This document shows positions 47,814 through 58,604 of a DNA stretch of 64,000 bases, piece after piece. The stretch lies in contig OZ038436.1 in the NCBI GenBank assembly GCA_964036275.1, positions 19,929,904 through 19,993,903 of the forward strand, written 5' to 3'. The position numbers and the translations under genes are program-made. The notes beneath the pieces were generated by a model. The model saw nothing but the letters and a program-made list of their open reading frames with translations, was not told where the DNA came from and searched no databases. This DNA comes from Litoditis marina (taxonomy: Eukaryota > Nematoda > Chromadorea > Rhabditida > Rhabditidae). The stretch's first letter is position 1, and every line of letters starts with the position of its first letter.

Positions 47814-48541
47814 GATGGCGTAACTACGGAAAAGAACGCAAAGTCGGAAATCTGAAATTATAAGTTTGGAAAGCAGTAAAGTAGAAGCTAGAACAGATAG
47901 AGTAGAATTTAGTTGGCTGTTGAAAACGAAGCAAAATGAACAAGTTGAGACGATCTCACACCAAAATACACTTTAGTCGTAGTAAGAGTATTCAATACTG
48001 AAATTATATTGAATGTATTCTCTGCGGTATGGCTGAAGTTAGTCGGTCTCAAATGTGTTCGGCGAAGTTTAGAACAGTACAAATTTATATCTTACCCCCT
48101 TGACTAATTAGCTGGCGGAAGTTATATTGCGTATTTGATTGGAAAAATTAATCATATGGTATATTCGGCATTCATTTCGAAAAAAAGCTAGTACATCAAA
48201 CAACAGTGTACCGCCGCATTCGACATAATACTATACACGATCTTTTTTGAATGTAATACTCCGTGGAATAACGAAAGGACTTATTGCTATGTTGAAACTG
48301 GTAATGAGTGTATTTAGTATTAGACTTGTATTATAACTTGCTTACGAATTGTGTTTCCGCTAAAATAGTAACTATGGCGATCACTTCTGTTCATTTTTGA
48401 AAATGTATCACATGTATCATATTCGAGGATCGAAAAACTAATGATGCAGAGTTGTGAACGTGAAATGGTTTTCTTCAATGGAAAATTCTAACAATGTTGG
48501 ATTGGGATGTTGCAAAAACAATCAACTAGTACTCTCACCCA

Positions 48542-48745
48542 GTGAAAGTAGATAAAATAACATTCTTCGAGCAGTTCGGAAATATACATCGAATGTACAA
48601 TGTCAAATTTGTGAACCAGAGAGTCCAAAATGTTCCTTTTCGTTACGTTCTCCATAAATTCGATTTTAATTCGATAGTGAAATTTATCTATACTGAAAAC
48701 CTCCAATTCGAAAAAGATAATTACAGCACACCGAGTTGTACATGA
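48542..48745 (+). pseudogene. Plus-strand coding-like frame, possible relative of type A remnants
   Basis: Follows an acceptor-like CACCCAG site and reads VKVDKITFFEQFGNIHRMYN to NLQFEKDNYSTPSCT, then TGA. The LQFEKD.YS ending resembles ILEKDCS / FFEEDCS of the copies at 19508 and 7628. No family identified; it could be the last exon of a small gene. Confidence 0.3.
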
Positions 48746-48833
48746 ACTTGATGATGGTGCGCGGAGACAGAAATGAAAATGACGTTCCAACGTACTTGGA
48801 AACAAGTCACAATTTCAAGTAATTATATATAGC

Positions 48834-49029
48834 CTGGCACGGTAGCAATCCCTCAGAAACCTCATGAGATACCTCATGAGCAATATCTCACGAACTTCTT
48901 AAGAGATTCTATTGATCGCTATGCTACAACATTGGAAGTTCATGATAAGGTGATGAGGTGTTCATGAGAATCGCACGAGAAAGTAATATGAGCTTCTTCA
49001 GAGGTTCAATGAATTGCTAGGTCATCTGG
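48834..49029. repeat. MITE family 'GGCGGCGTAGCAATC', copy 3
   Basis: Degenerate TIRs (CTGGCACGGTAGCAATCC; GAATTGCTAGGTCATCTGG) around the CTCATGAG-type interior. Confidence 0.65.
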
Positions 49030-50037
49030 TCTGTTGAAGAGTCGACGAAAGCATTGGTATGATTTTCATGGTATGATGCTAGCAAAACCATGCAGATGGA
49101 CAAATGCGCAGAATGTATACTATATATACATGATTCTTGTATAAATGAACCAAGATCAAAATTGAAATGTTGCAATCTACTCATTTGCTGCGTATAGCAG
49201 CTACCAGTCTCATTAATCACCTCGTGTGATTGCTGCGGGTAACGGAACCGAAATGAACCAGACCGATTAATAAACGTGATCACTCGGGTGCAAACACCCA
49301 ATTTATAGTTTGACCTGTCGCATACAAAACACAATTCTAGATTTATACTGTGGTTTAGATCAAACTTGGGTTCTGATCTTCAGCAAACATGGCAGAAAAC
49401 TAAAAGTTACGTCGAAAAAAAACTTAACATCAAAAACCAAGTCCATGCGGGATAAGAACGTTACTGCGTTCAACAGATTTAGCGAAATAAAAAAAGCTAA
49501 AAAAAGGAAGCGAATCATGTGGAACAAATTCAAAATTAGATGTCTGATGAACAGACTGATTGGTAGTTTTTGCATTCTATTTATAGGGTTACTTAGAAGG
49601 AAGCGGAAATAATATCAGCTGCAATTAACAGAATGAGGCTTCTTATGTTGCCATAACCTATCAGTATCAGTACATGAAAGAGAGAAAAATCACATATTTA
49701 TTACATTAGCTCCATATAAGACGACCAATTTCAAACTTTTCACAGAATCTGGCTTTTTCAGAGATTTACAGCTTTTTCTGTGAAGTAGATAGAAAAATCG
49801 GATTTCTCATGTTTTACGCGATTTTCTGTGAAATTGTCGCCCATTCTAACAATATTGGCAGATTTCACGCCATCGGGCCAAATTTGGAAATATATAGAGA
49901 ATTTCAATATGAAATATTCATTGTTCGAACCATAGAAATTTTCAATTGAAATTTTTACTATAGATATTTTCAATAGGAAGTATCCATAATAGAGAATTCC
50001 AATTGAAATTTTCTATGGTAATCAGTGGATTGCAGCA

Positions 50038-50112
50038 AAACTTGTAACGACCGGAATCGAACCTGCGAACTTGTGGTTATTAAGTGAGGACTCTACCACT
50101 GCGCCACGAGAG
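50038..50112 (-). repeat. tRNA-like sequence inside the 970-bp element
   Basis: The minus strand has TGGCGCAGTGGTAGAGTC and GCAGGTTCGATTCC. The expected acceptor stem (GCTCTCG with CGTTACA) does not pair, so it is not a functional tRNA. Confidence 0.5.
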
Positions 50113-50204
50113 CACAAATCAGGGCAGACAACTGCGCATAGTTATACCGAAGAATTGATGCCGCATTGACCGGTATATGAAGCTTCCTATCTCACCAAAG
50201 GATT

Positions 50205-50280
50205 GTGTCACAATAGCGCAGCGGCTAGTGAGTCGGACAACAAAACTGAGGTCGCAGGTTCGAATCCTCTCACGGAATAT
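50205..50280 (+). repeat. Second tRNA-like sequence inside the 970-bp element
   Basis: ATAGCGCAGCGGCTAGTGAG and GCAGGTTCGAATCC, in opposite orientation to the copy at 50038-50112. The acceptor arms do not pair. Confidence 0.5.
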
Positions 50281-50714
50281 TTTGTTCACATACTTCGCTA
50301 ATATAAACTATGAATATTCCGTATTGAAATTATTCATAGTTAAAGGTGAAACTACATTTGTGAATAATTATTCCGGTTATGAAAAATTTCAATTGAAATT
50401 ATCCATAATGGAAATTTTCAATTGAAATTGTTCATAATGGAAAATTTCAATACAAATTTTCCATATGAGTTTCTCTTATTGATAATTTCAATTGCTATTC
50501 TCTATGAGTACCAAACACGCTGTCCTCATAGAAAATTTGAAGAAATGCCTCAAATCGGGTTTTCCTCTTAAATTGTACCCTTTATATTTGTTTCACAGAA
50601 AGTGTTGTAAATCTGTAAAAAAGCCGAATTTTGTGAAAAGTTTGAAATTCGTCGTCGTATATCATTAGGTTACATATCACAGAATGAGCAAAAGGTTTTA
50701 CTTTCACAATTACT

Positions 50715-50837
50715 TAAAGAAGGACCAGTATGTGGTCCAATCCAAACGCTTCAGTACATTAAACTGCAATACATTATTCGATTGCAGTTCAAAGGACCGT
50801 TGACACGATATTGGTCCAGATAATCGTCCTGCTTTAA
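50715..50837. repeat. 125-bp palindromic MITE, copy 2
   Basis: Same order of blocks as 35602-35726 (AAGAAGGACCAGTA..GTGGTCCAATC..AAAGGACCGTTGACACG..AATCGTCCTGCTTT). It ends 37 bp from the stop of gene 11, inside its 3' flank. Confidence 0.75.
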
Positions 50838-50873
50838 AACAATTAATGCCAATTGTCAACACTATTTGTTTTC

Positions 50874-53800
50874 TTAATTAGTCCACATTGTCTCGAGTTG
50901 TCTAAAGTAGGTATCCGACGCCTGTTGTTGGTCCTGTGCAGAAGGGGCTACGGTAGACGGTGTATTGATCGAATTCTGTCCCCATAGGATGGAAACGAAG
51001 CCACGTCTCCAGGGTGGAACACTTAGTACAAGAGTCAGCATCAAGGCGTTGGCTACCCTGAAACAAAATGTGTACTACAAACTACTCATTCACTTGTTTG
51101 GATACTCTGCTTCCTTATATGTGAAGCTAGCAAATCTGCGCTTAATTACCAGAAAATATAATAAAATAATTGTAACCTGAATTAGTAATCTGTCATTGAA
51201 ATTTTGCTCGAATTGCTTACCCGCTTACCCGCCTAATTGAGGTTACAAAATACGGCCACAGAAACTTTTTGTCAGAATTTCCTTTATGGGAAACGCACTC
51301 TATGAGAAATCATTGATTTATTCAATGTGGATTGCAGTTTCATAAGGTTTAATTACTGAACTCTACCCGGGCTTCTTACGTTTGAAACATTACATACGTG
51401 ACATGCCTATCGTACCGATTTGATTGACGTTTACGTCGATACACACTCCTAACTATTGCCGCGCCTGTCATACATCCACAAACAAGTTTGAACCGGGCAT
51501 TGAACTTACGCTGCTATGTTCATTTCGAATAGGGCGAGACAGACTAGATGGGCCTGCGATCGTGGTGGGTAGACGTACATAGCAAGCGACATGGGCGGCG
51601 CATTCAAGCAGCACACAATACCGAACAATTTAACCGCTTTCGATAGTAACTGAAAACAAAACATGGTGAGACAAATCTATTGATAAAGGGAGAACAAGAT
51701 TTTTTTGACAACTAGGCAGTGTGAACGAGTTTGCCCATAAAACTTTTGCTTTCGTGCGGGCAAGAAATTTCAACATCGTGTGAAACCTCACGTCGTAAAA
51801 CAAGTCTACCAGTTTCAAGATTTAGAGTCAAATTTTACTATTGATTAAATAAACAGAATTAGGTTAAATGAAATAACTAGGATAAAATTAATAGATGAAT
51901 AATTACATGAATTAAAAACATTTAATACTATCGATGAAGTTAATATTGACTATGTTTAAAATAAAATACAACGTTTTGGCCTAACCACCTTTACGATGTC
52001 TCAGGGTCAGTGGGTCAAATTTTACTATGAAGAAAAAATCGCTCTTAGGCGCGTATAAAGTTAATAAGGAAAAATCGTAGTTGGTATCACTCAGTTCACT
52101 TTAAAATCTTCTCGATCATGTCATGTTAATAGCTTTGTACTGTTTGCATGTTCGGTATTGTCGTTGGCGGGAGGGTACTGTATATCTCACTTCCCGCTGT
52201 GTACGCACACATGTCTCTGATTCTAAAGCTTTCCCATTATGTGCTCCAATAGCACAATGGTTATCGCTCCGCTACGAATATTTTGCTGGCAGGTTCGATC
52301 CCGGCGAGAGACCAAAATTTATGATTTGACACTCACTTTAATGCAACATTGCTATGTACCAGGGTACTGGAATTTCCCTCAACCCGGTTTAGTAATGTAA
52401 TTCGTATAATGAGGTTAATGTCTAACTCTCATAACTATATTTAAGTTCCTATTTTACGCGTCCGTTGCTGATTATGTACATGAATGAATAGATGAATCTT
52501 AGATTCTTGATAGCTTAAACCGTAATTGCAAAATTCAGTTATGATCTTTTCCAAGGAAAAACTAACCGTGATCACTCTTGCATTTTCCTTCGCTTGAAAT
52601 CTAATACTGAGAGTATAGTCTTCGTTTCGGCTTTTGTGGAGAGCATTTATAGCTTGCAGTTTTTGCAAAGTTTTTCGATTATATCTATATAGGTAGAAAT
52701 AGCAGGCAAACGAGACGCATAACAGCAATAGTCCGGCACTCGACAGTAAGGAATAGTTCGTTTGACCTTGAATTAAGTACATCCTAATAACTAGGATTAA
52801 ATTAACACATTTTATGTGCGTTACCGTAAATAAATATCAAGTTTGATTAAATGACATTTAGAAATCCAGTTTCTAGCTTGCAATCACACAGTTGCAGCTG
52901 TCTGCTCCGAGCAGACTTAATTTTTCGCGAGAAAATTCATAATGGAGGAAAAGCCTCGAGCATATTGTTCTACCAGGTACAACTGTACGTCAATGGGAGT
53001 GAAATAAAAATATGAAAAAACAGCACAATTTCTACCGTGTTCGACTGTTATATTCTAAACGACCTAAACATGGATTTTGCTCTACTTCTGTTTCATACCG
53101 GGATTCAAATAACGCGAAATAAGGCGCGGAGCGAAAGACACAGAATGGGATTGGAGTGCCGTAGTATTTCAGCAAACATACTCCAGAAAACCAACCAAGA
53201 CTAAAAGAAGCAGTCGAAAATGCGGACACACAGACTGCAAATACTGCTGCCACAACCGATATCCAACCCCTCGGTTTCTTCTCGTAGTCACTGAGATAAT
53301 AGCTGGCCATGGCCCTCTCCCCGATCACAACTGGGAGTATTGTATAGATGGATATGAGGTATGTTGTTCGGAGAGCTCCACAAATCAATAGAGGAGAATC
53401 AGTCCACGTGTCACCTACGAATGAAAAAGATATATAGGGTGTTAGATCTTAGTACACGTCCTAATTTACATTTTGTGACTGAAAACAACGGACCAAGTTA
53501 TACCGACAGTGGGATAGGGTCACAGACTCCGTCAAGACCAGCTACGCTATAAACAGGCAAACAAACTATTTCGCTTTTTTGCCGAATGGTGAGGCTTCAA
53601 ATGCAGCGCACCACTATGTCGCGCCGCGTGTGCGCATCGAGACCTGGCGGCGTAGCAATCCCTCAAAAATCTCATGAGATACCTCATGAGCTATTCTAAT
53701 GAGCTTCTCATGAGGTCCTATTGATTGCTATGCTACCTACTGAGACCCCTACAGTAAAATTAACAAACTTCAAAGCCGTTTAACTGAGCTATTTGTGATC

Positions 53801-54332
53801 GAAAAGGTTGATGATTTTCAAACTATATTCTCATTTCCAACCACAACGTGTGTTGCACAAACCCCCGAAAAAGTGAATTTCTAGCCATAAAACAAGCGAG
53901 TGAATTATTGGAGGGTTACTGTAGGAGTCTCAGTAGGAATGGTGTGGATTATGCGTACCCGTCTTCTCAGTTTTTGGTTACAGATACTAGTCGAACTTGA
54001 ACCATACCTGTGAGCTCCCAAACTCCTGCTTGATAGAATAGTAAAATGAGCCTACAAACAGCGGCCACATAATATGTGAGCATGAAACCCTGCATTATCC
54101 TAGTCAAATTCCGATGGAAAGCGAAAAATTTGGACTGCACGTACACCAAGAACCAGATGGATACAATTGAACCGACAAGAAAGCATGTTTCCGCCCAATA
54201 TATGGCATAAAGAGCGGTGGAATCAAATCCCGGATAGCTTGGATGAACCATTAGCATGTCATACAACTTAATAGTGGATCCGTCGAACACCGTCAAGTTA
54301 TAGTACTGCGGGATTTTCCCAGTCTGGTCCAT
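50874..54332 (-). CDS. sre-type seven-transmembrane chemoreceptor, gene 11 (complete)
   Basis: Exons: 54332-54008, 53414-53196, 52766-52567, 51649-51510, 51057-50874; 1068 nt, 355 residues, the longest in the window. ATG at 54332 (MDQTGKIPQYYNLT) lies 7 nt after TTTCAG. This is the 11/12/13 subfamily: YVQSKFFAFHRN in TM1, a YYLSDYEKKPRGW loop, exon 3 with FQAKENARVIT, and LLSK at the start of exon 4. Exon 4 ends GC| instead of AT|. The exon 2 donor is GTTGGT. The first residues of exon 5 read VANALMLTLV. Introns are long: intron 1 contains two abutting MITEs (53644-53941) and intron 3 a SINE-like repeat. All phases agree; intact. Confidence 0.9.
52155..52312 (+). repeat. tRNA-derived SINE-like repeat, copy 4 (intron 3 of gene 11)
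   Basis: GTTGGCGGGAGGGTACTGTA, CCGCTGTGTACGCACACATG, AATAGCACAATGGTTATCGC and CAGGTTCGATCCCGG in family order. Confidence 0.7.
53644..53941. repeat. Two abutting MITEs in intron 1 of gene 11
   Basis: 53644-53736 is the left half of a GGCGGCGTAGCAATC MITE; it stops at GCTATGCTAC. Immediately after begins a complete ACTGAGACTCCTACAGTA MITE (53737-53941) with CTACTGAGACCCCTACAGTA and TACTGTAGGAGTCTCAGTAG ends. The second probably inserted into, or deleted half of, the first. Confidence 0.7.
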
Positions 54333-55503
54333 TAGCTAGCTGAAATACGATAAGAAAACATTAAGAAATGTACCACATAAATCTATATGAAAAATGATAC
54401 CCGATTTTCATGATCACACGAATTGTAATGTGCATTACACGTTGTTTTTAAAACTATTCGAATAAGAAGATTTTATGAATAAATCATTTATCGTGGTAAG
54501 CGGTAGGTCCAAAGTTGAAGAACACCGCCCACGATATATATTCACACATTATAATGATAGTACATGTTTAGGGATGTCTTACGACATCAACGTCTAGTCC
54601 AGCTCACGAGGTGTTTGTGAGATAATTACAGGTTATGTTACTACGCTCGTGGAGGAAGTACATGGTATACTTCTTGAGAAAGTGACAGCATTTGGTGGTG
54701 ATTATAAGTTTCCAGTCGGGCATTAAATATTCATTTGAGAAAGCAATTACTTGGTTGAGCACAGAGTTTATCTCGATCGTCATCATGCGAAAGAAATCAC
54801 GTAACCGCGCATAACTATACTGTCAGTCATTTGCACAGTCACGTGAAACATGTTAAACACAGCAGAACTTAGAAACATGCAATGACAAAGTGCACGATTC
54901 CGATTCCTCATTAGAAAGCTAACTTCACGTGACTATTCAATTCACTTGTAGTATAATGTATATTTCATACTTTTTCCGATTGTACACTTTTCACGTGTGA
55001 AAAGACTAGGAAACTGTTTTTTGTGAAACTTGCTGACGTGTCTGTTTTGGACGGGCGGTAATCTTTTTTAATAACCTCTCTGCAAAGCAGTAATTTAAAG
55101 AAATTTCCGCCTAAACTGATAACTGACAGAAATGGCAACTTGTAAAGTGATCGAGAGCCGAACATATGTTCTAGAGCAGAGTCAACAACTATACGACCAG
55201 GTTTGTAAGAAGGTGAACAAACAATGATTATTAGGTTTTTTATCAACCAGTTAGCTTCACTAAAATGAGCGTTAAGTGTCTCGATAAAGTGACTAAGCCT
55301 GATTAGAATTACAGTACTAAATCATACTGGACGTATCTAAAAACTAATAACTTCCATGTTCCGCCGGCGAATCCGCCGAAACGTCGCCACTCAATAAACA
55401 TCTTTACTACCTCGTGTTTCGGTTCAAATAAGAAAACCAACATTGAAAACTAATAGAAGCCAAAATTAGCAGAGAGTATGCACTCAATCATATTGTCTTC
55501 TAT

Positions 55504-55590
55504 ACATCGCGAGCAGCGCGAGGCGCTGCGCACATTTGTCAAATCACAACCATGCGAACTTTAAACATACACCAGTAAGGTCTGACTAAG
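55504..55590. repeat. GC-rich hairpin repeat, copy 1
   Basis: GCGAGCAGCGCGAGGCGCTGCGCACATTTGT; a hairpin-forming GCGCAGCGC core shared with 57064 and 63842. Confidence 0.55.
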
Positions 55591-56657
55591 CGACGAAAAT
55601 TAATCCGTTTGCAGATGTAAACACATGAAAATTCAGGATTTTTCATCAAAAGTAGACCGATTTTCATCTTTTCGGCTGAAAAGTAGTCCGTTTCGCGAAT
55701 TTTTCGACTATTCGAACAACCTTGCTGGTGTATGACTTCAAACTTTATGTGCTTCATACATTTAGACAGAAACTTCAGCGTTTTTTGAATCGTGACGAAG
55801 CTAAACAATCTCAGCACGAAAGACGAGGTGTAATCCGTTCTCAGAAGAAATTACGTAACTAAGGGGTAAATAACTTTCAGGCGCAGTAGCAGTCTGTATA
55901 TTGCTCGAAAAGATTACATGAGCTACACTCACATTAGTTACCTACCGAAAAGCCCTAGCGCATTTGGGGAAGTATATAGCGTTAGAAACAAGAGAGGTAA
56001 CCCAGATGATTGCAGACTACTCCAGCGTCACGTGTAGAAGTTAAGGAAAGTTTATCATTTTGATTATTCTAGATTTTCAACGTGTGAAAGCCAATAAGAA
56101 AAAATAGAAGATTGTTCTACAACCTGAGTAGTTTTCATACTCAACAGGAATTGTTCAGTATTGTAGGAAATGTTTCACTTTTTCTGCTTGGCACGAGCCA
56201 TGATTGTACGCCTATCATAGGGAAGCTTACAATTTTCAAGAAAAACTTTAATTTGAAAGAGAGAAATGTCTGATCACTTTTCTTGATTAATTTGCTGTTG
56301 GAGTTGACTCGGAAACCACTGTGTGTCAAACCGCTTAAACTTTGAGTAGTTGTTTGGTAGTCGTTTGATAAAAACCGGTAGCAACTAATTGAACTTCTAT
56401 TAAATCACTTCTGACCATTGACCATACTCATAATGACACACTCTGTCTAAAACTGCCCTTTAATAAGAATGGGTAGCGACTATTTCAAATTTTCTCAAAT
56501 AAATTCAGTTTTTCTGCCAAACTCCTAATATCACACTTTGCCTGAAACTATTTGGGCGAACGCTAAAGTTGTCGCCATAAGAAAAGCGGGGGTATAGTGT
56601 AAACCTAACTTCGTGCTGTGTCACCTCTACGATTTGCCAACAGTGCTGCTTTAAGCC

Positions 56658-56841
56658 CAGACGGCGTAGCAATCCCTCCAATCTTACGAGAAGTTCATAT
56701 GAGTTTTTCATGAGATATCTCATGAGCTACTTGTGAACTCTCAATGTTATAGCATTGAAATCAATAGAATCTCATGAGAAGCTCATGCGAATAGCTCATG
56801 AGGTATCTCCTGAGATTTTTGAGGTATTTCTACGTCGCCAG
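56658..56841. repeat. MITE family 'GGCGGCGTAGCAATC', copy 4
   Basis: Both ends are present (CAGACGGCGTAGCAATCCCTC; TTTCTACGTCGCCAG) and the interior is in reverse order relative to copy 1, so it is inserted in the opposite direction. Confidence 0.7.
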
Positions 56842-57063
56842 TTGATACAGAGTGTCCTAGTAAGTCATGGTACGGCTGTCGCAAACATTCAACAATGCAG
56901 AAAAGAGTATGTTTTCATGATTTTATATCACGATTTGACTCCTGCGACATGTTTGTTTTAAAGTTGAAACCTTCATGAACAGAGCCGAACGAACGAATCT
57001 CGCTTTGGAGGTTACCACGAAGGAGTTCAGCCTGACAAGTCTATCAGCTATGTTCACCTAACT

Positions 57064-57200
57064 ATCGGGCGCAGCGCAGAGCGCTGCGCAGATTAGTGTT
57101 TGTTGCGAGGTCTGCAGACATTCAAAAACAGTTTACTACGTTTTTCTCCAAAATACGTCGACCATTTTCCTAGATTTTTGCCTGAATCACTGAAAGGGCA
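57064..57200. repeat. GC-rich hairpin repeat, copy 2
   Basis: GGGCGCAGCGCAGAGCGCTGCGCAGATTAGTGTTTG followed by a CTGCAGACATTCAAAAACAG..TTTTCTCCAAAA tail that matches 63842-63965. The GC core forms a perfect short hairpin. Confidence 0.6.
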
Positions 57201-57844
57201 ACACGTCTACAAGACACTAAGTTCACGTTCCAAGTAAAATTAGTTGAGAGAAGTTAGAGGACCCAGCGTCTCGCAGAAATGGCTTCCGTGCTTGGCGGTG
57301 GCGGCGGCGGCGGCGACAAAAGTGTCCGCCTCCTCAAATCTCGGCATAGTTTCGCTCAAAATTACCTTATTTCAAAATTTTTCACAGTGTTAAAACGCTA
57401 TAAAAAAGTTGAGGTATACGTATTTTTCAGTTATGTCTGAAATTTGAATAATAGAGGGCCAAAAATGGTCTCGCAAAAAATCATGGATAGACCGGTTTCG
57501 TGAAAATAAAAATGAAAGAAGAGTTTAACGTGTAGTAGAAAAACGCTTCCCAATAAGACCTCATGACAGGCGAGTACAGCTTGGTTTTCTCTCCTATTCA
57601 CATGTCTGAATGGCAGATTGGATGAAAGCTCTATTCACGCACGGCGAACGAAGATTCGAATCCTGCCTGGAGCACAAAAGTTGCTCTCACTTGAACGAGG
57701 TTATAACTATGCCAATCGTTCTGAACTACGGCGCCGTTGAAAACTCCAATAGCCACATCATAAACCTTGTTTAGCTTATTGTTCAAAAATATCATTTTGA
57801 TCAAAAATGACCGTTACTTCGTAACTATAGAAAAAGAGTTCAAT

Positions 57845-58180
57845 TAGTATAAAAAACGGGTGTAAAGAAAGTAAAGATTAGTTTCGGATGAAAAGTGTGC
57901 AAGAAATATGAAATGAGTCCAATAAAAATATTTTGAGGAAAAGGCTAATCTCGCTTTTGTGGAAAAAAAAACAGAGTGTAAGCTACATCATTGTGAGTCG
58001 CAGTCAGAAGTTTTCTTTTCGATAACAAAAAACTTGGTAACCATTTTTTCTGAAATTTCAATCCCTAGCGAGATTAGCCTTTTCCTCAAAATATTTTTAT
58101 TGGACTTCTTTCATATTTCTTGCACACTTTTCATCCCAAACTAATCTTTACTCTCTTTACATCCGTTTTTTTATACTAAT
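57845..58180. repeat. Long inverted repeat (arms about 110 bp, near-identical)
   Basis: The left arm (57845-57955: GTAAAGATTAGTTTCGGATG..GAGGAAAAGGCTAATCTCGCT) is the inverse of the right arm (58066-58180). Only a few mismatches are seen over about 110 bp. The loop is about 110 bp. A transcript across it would form a long double-stranded stem. Confidence 0.85.
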
Positions 58181-58269
58181 AGTCTTAGTGTTGATGTTGC
58201 ATATCAGTTTTGAACACAGAACTCGCGGAGGGATGAAAGGCTCGGGTTTATTACGTTCTCTGAGAATTC

Positions 58270-58425
58270 ACTGACTCGGCCCCCGCCGACTGAGTCGAAA
58301 TTGAGACGGCAACGACAATGTCGCTGCCGTAACAACTCATGGAAATAGCATATGTTTTGAGGAGACGCAGCTGAAAAACAACAGTTACAACTGAGACGGC
58401 AACGACATTGTCGCGGCCGTCTCAC
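58270..58425. repeat. Palindromic GAGACGGCAACGACA repeat pair
   Basis: TGAGACGGCAACGACAATGT (58302) recurs as TGAGACGGCAACGACATTGT (58392). Each unit is itself a palindrome; the second, 58392-58424, is nearly perfect. A third hairpin, GACTCGGCCCCCGCCGACTGAGTC-like, lies at 58270-58297. It is 180-335 bp past the gene 12 stop. Confidence 0.75.
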
Positions 58426-58604
58426 GTTTTACTCATAGTTGAATTCGCATAAATGAACTACAGTATGGTTGGACAGGTGGTATAGAAATGTTGACAAGTA
58501 TAGGGGGAGACATATTTATAAACGATGAAGAAACACATGTTATAACAATAGGACCGTGGGTGAATATATTTTTTTCAATCTCGAAATCTCATCTTTGCTT
58601 ATCT

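Larger units (their letters stand above)
49702..50673. mobile_element. About 970-bp TIR element containing two tRNA-like sequences
   Basis: The left end (AATTTCAAACTTTTCACAGA, GGCTTTTT, AGATTTACA) is inverted at the right (TGTAAATCTG, AAAAAAGCC, TTGTGAAAAGTTTGAAATTC), about 80 bp per side. The interior is full of TTCAATTGAAATT palindromes. Between them lie a minus-strand tRNA-like sequence (50038-50112) and a plus-strand one (50205-50280). No transposase frame. Confidence 0.6.
47814..50873. other. Intergenic gap between genes 10 and 11
   Basis: Contains a plus-strand frame at 48542-48745, a MITE (48834-49029), a Lys/Arg-rich open frame at 49310-49612 with no recognised domain, a 970-bp TIR element (49702-50673) and a 125-bp MITE (50715-50837). 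Confidence 0.5.
54333..58604. other. Largest intergenic gap, between genes 11 and 12
   Basis: Made largely of repeats: 54838-54960 (third copy of the 1.3-kb family), GC hairpins at 55504-55590 and 57064-57200, the SINE 5' part (56570-56640), a MITE (56658-56841), a GGC microsatellite (about 57295-57314), the foldback at 57845-58180, and palindromic repeats (58270-58425). The remaining sequence (for example 55600-56500) shows no gene. Confidence 0.55.

Noticed and set aside
49310..49612. Lys/Arg-rich 100-codon plus-strand frame
   Set aside because: AT-rich low complexity, no homologous copy in the window and an equally long antisense frame.
50038..50280. Two functional tRNA genes
   Set aside because: The A and B boxes are present but acceptor stems do not pair and the T stems have mismatches.
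57290..57320. GGC-repeat coding segment
   Set aside because: Simple microsatellite without an open frame around it.
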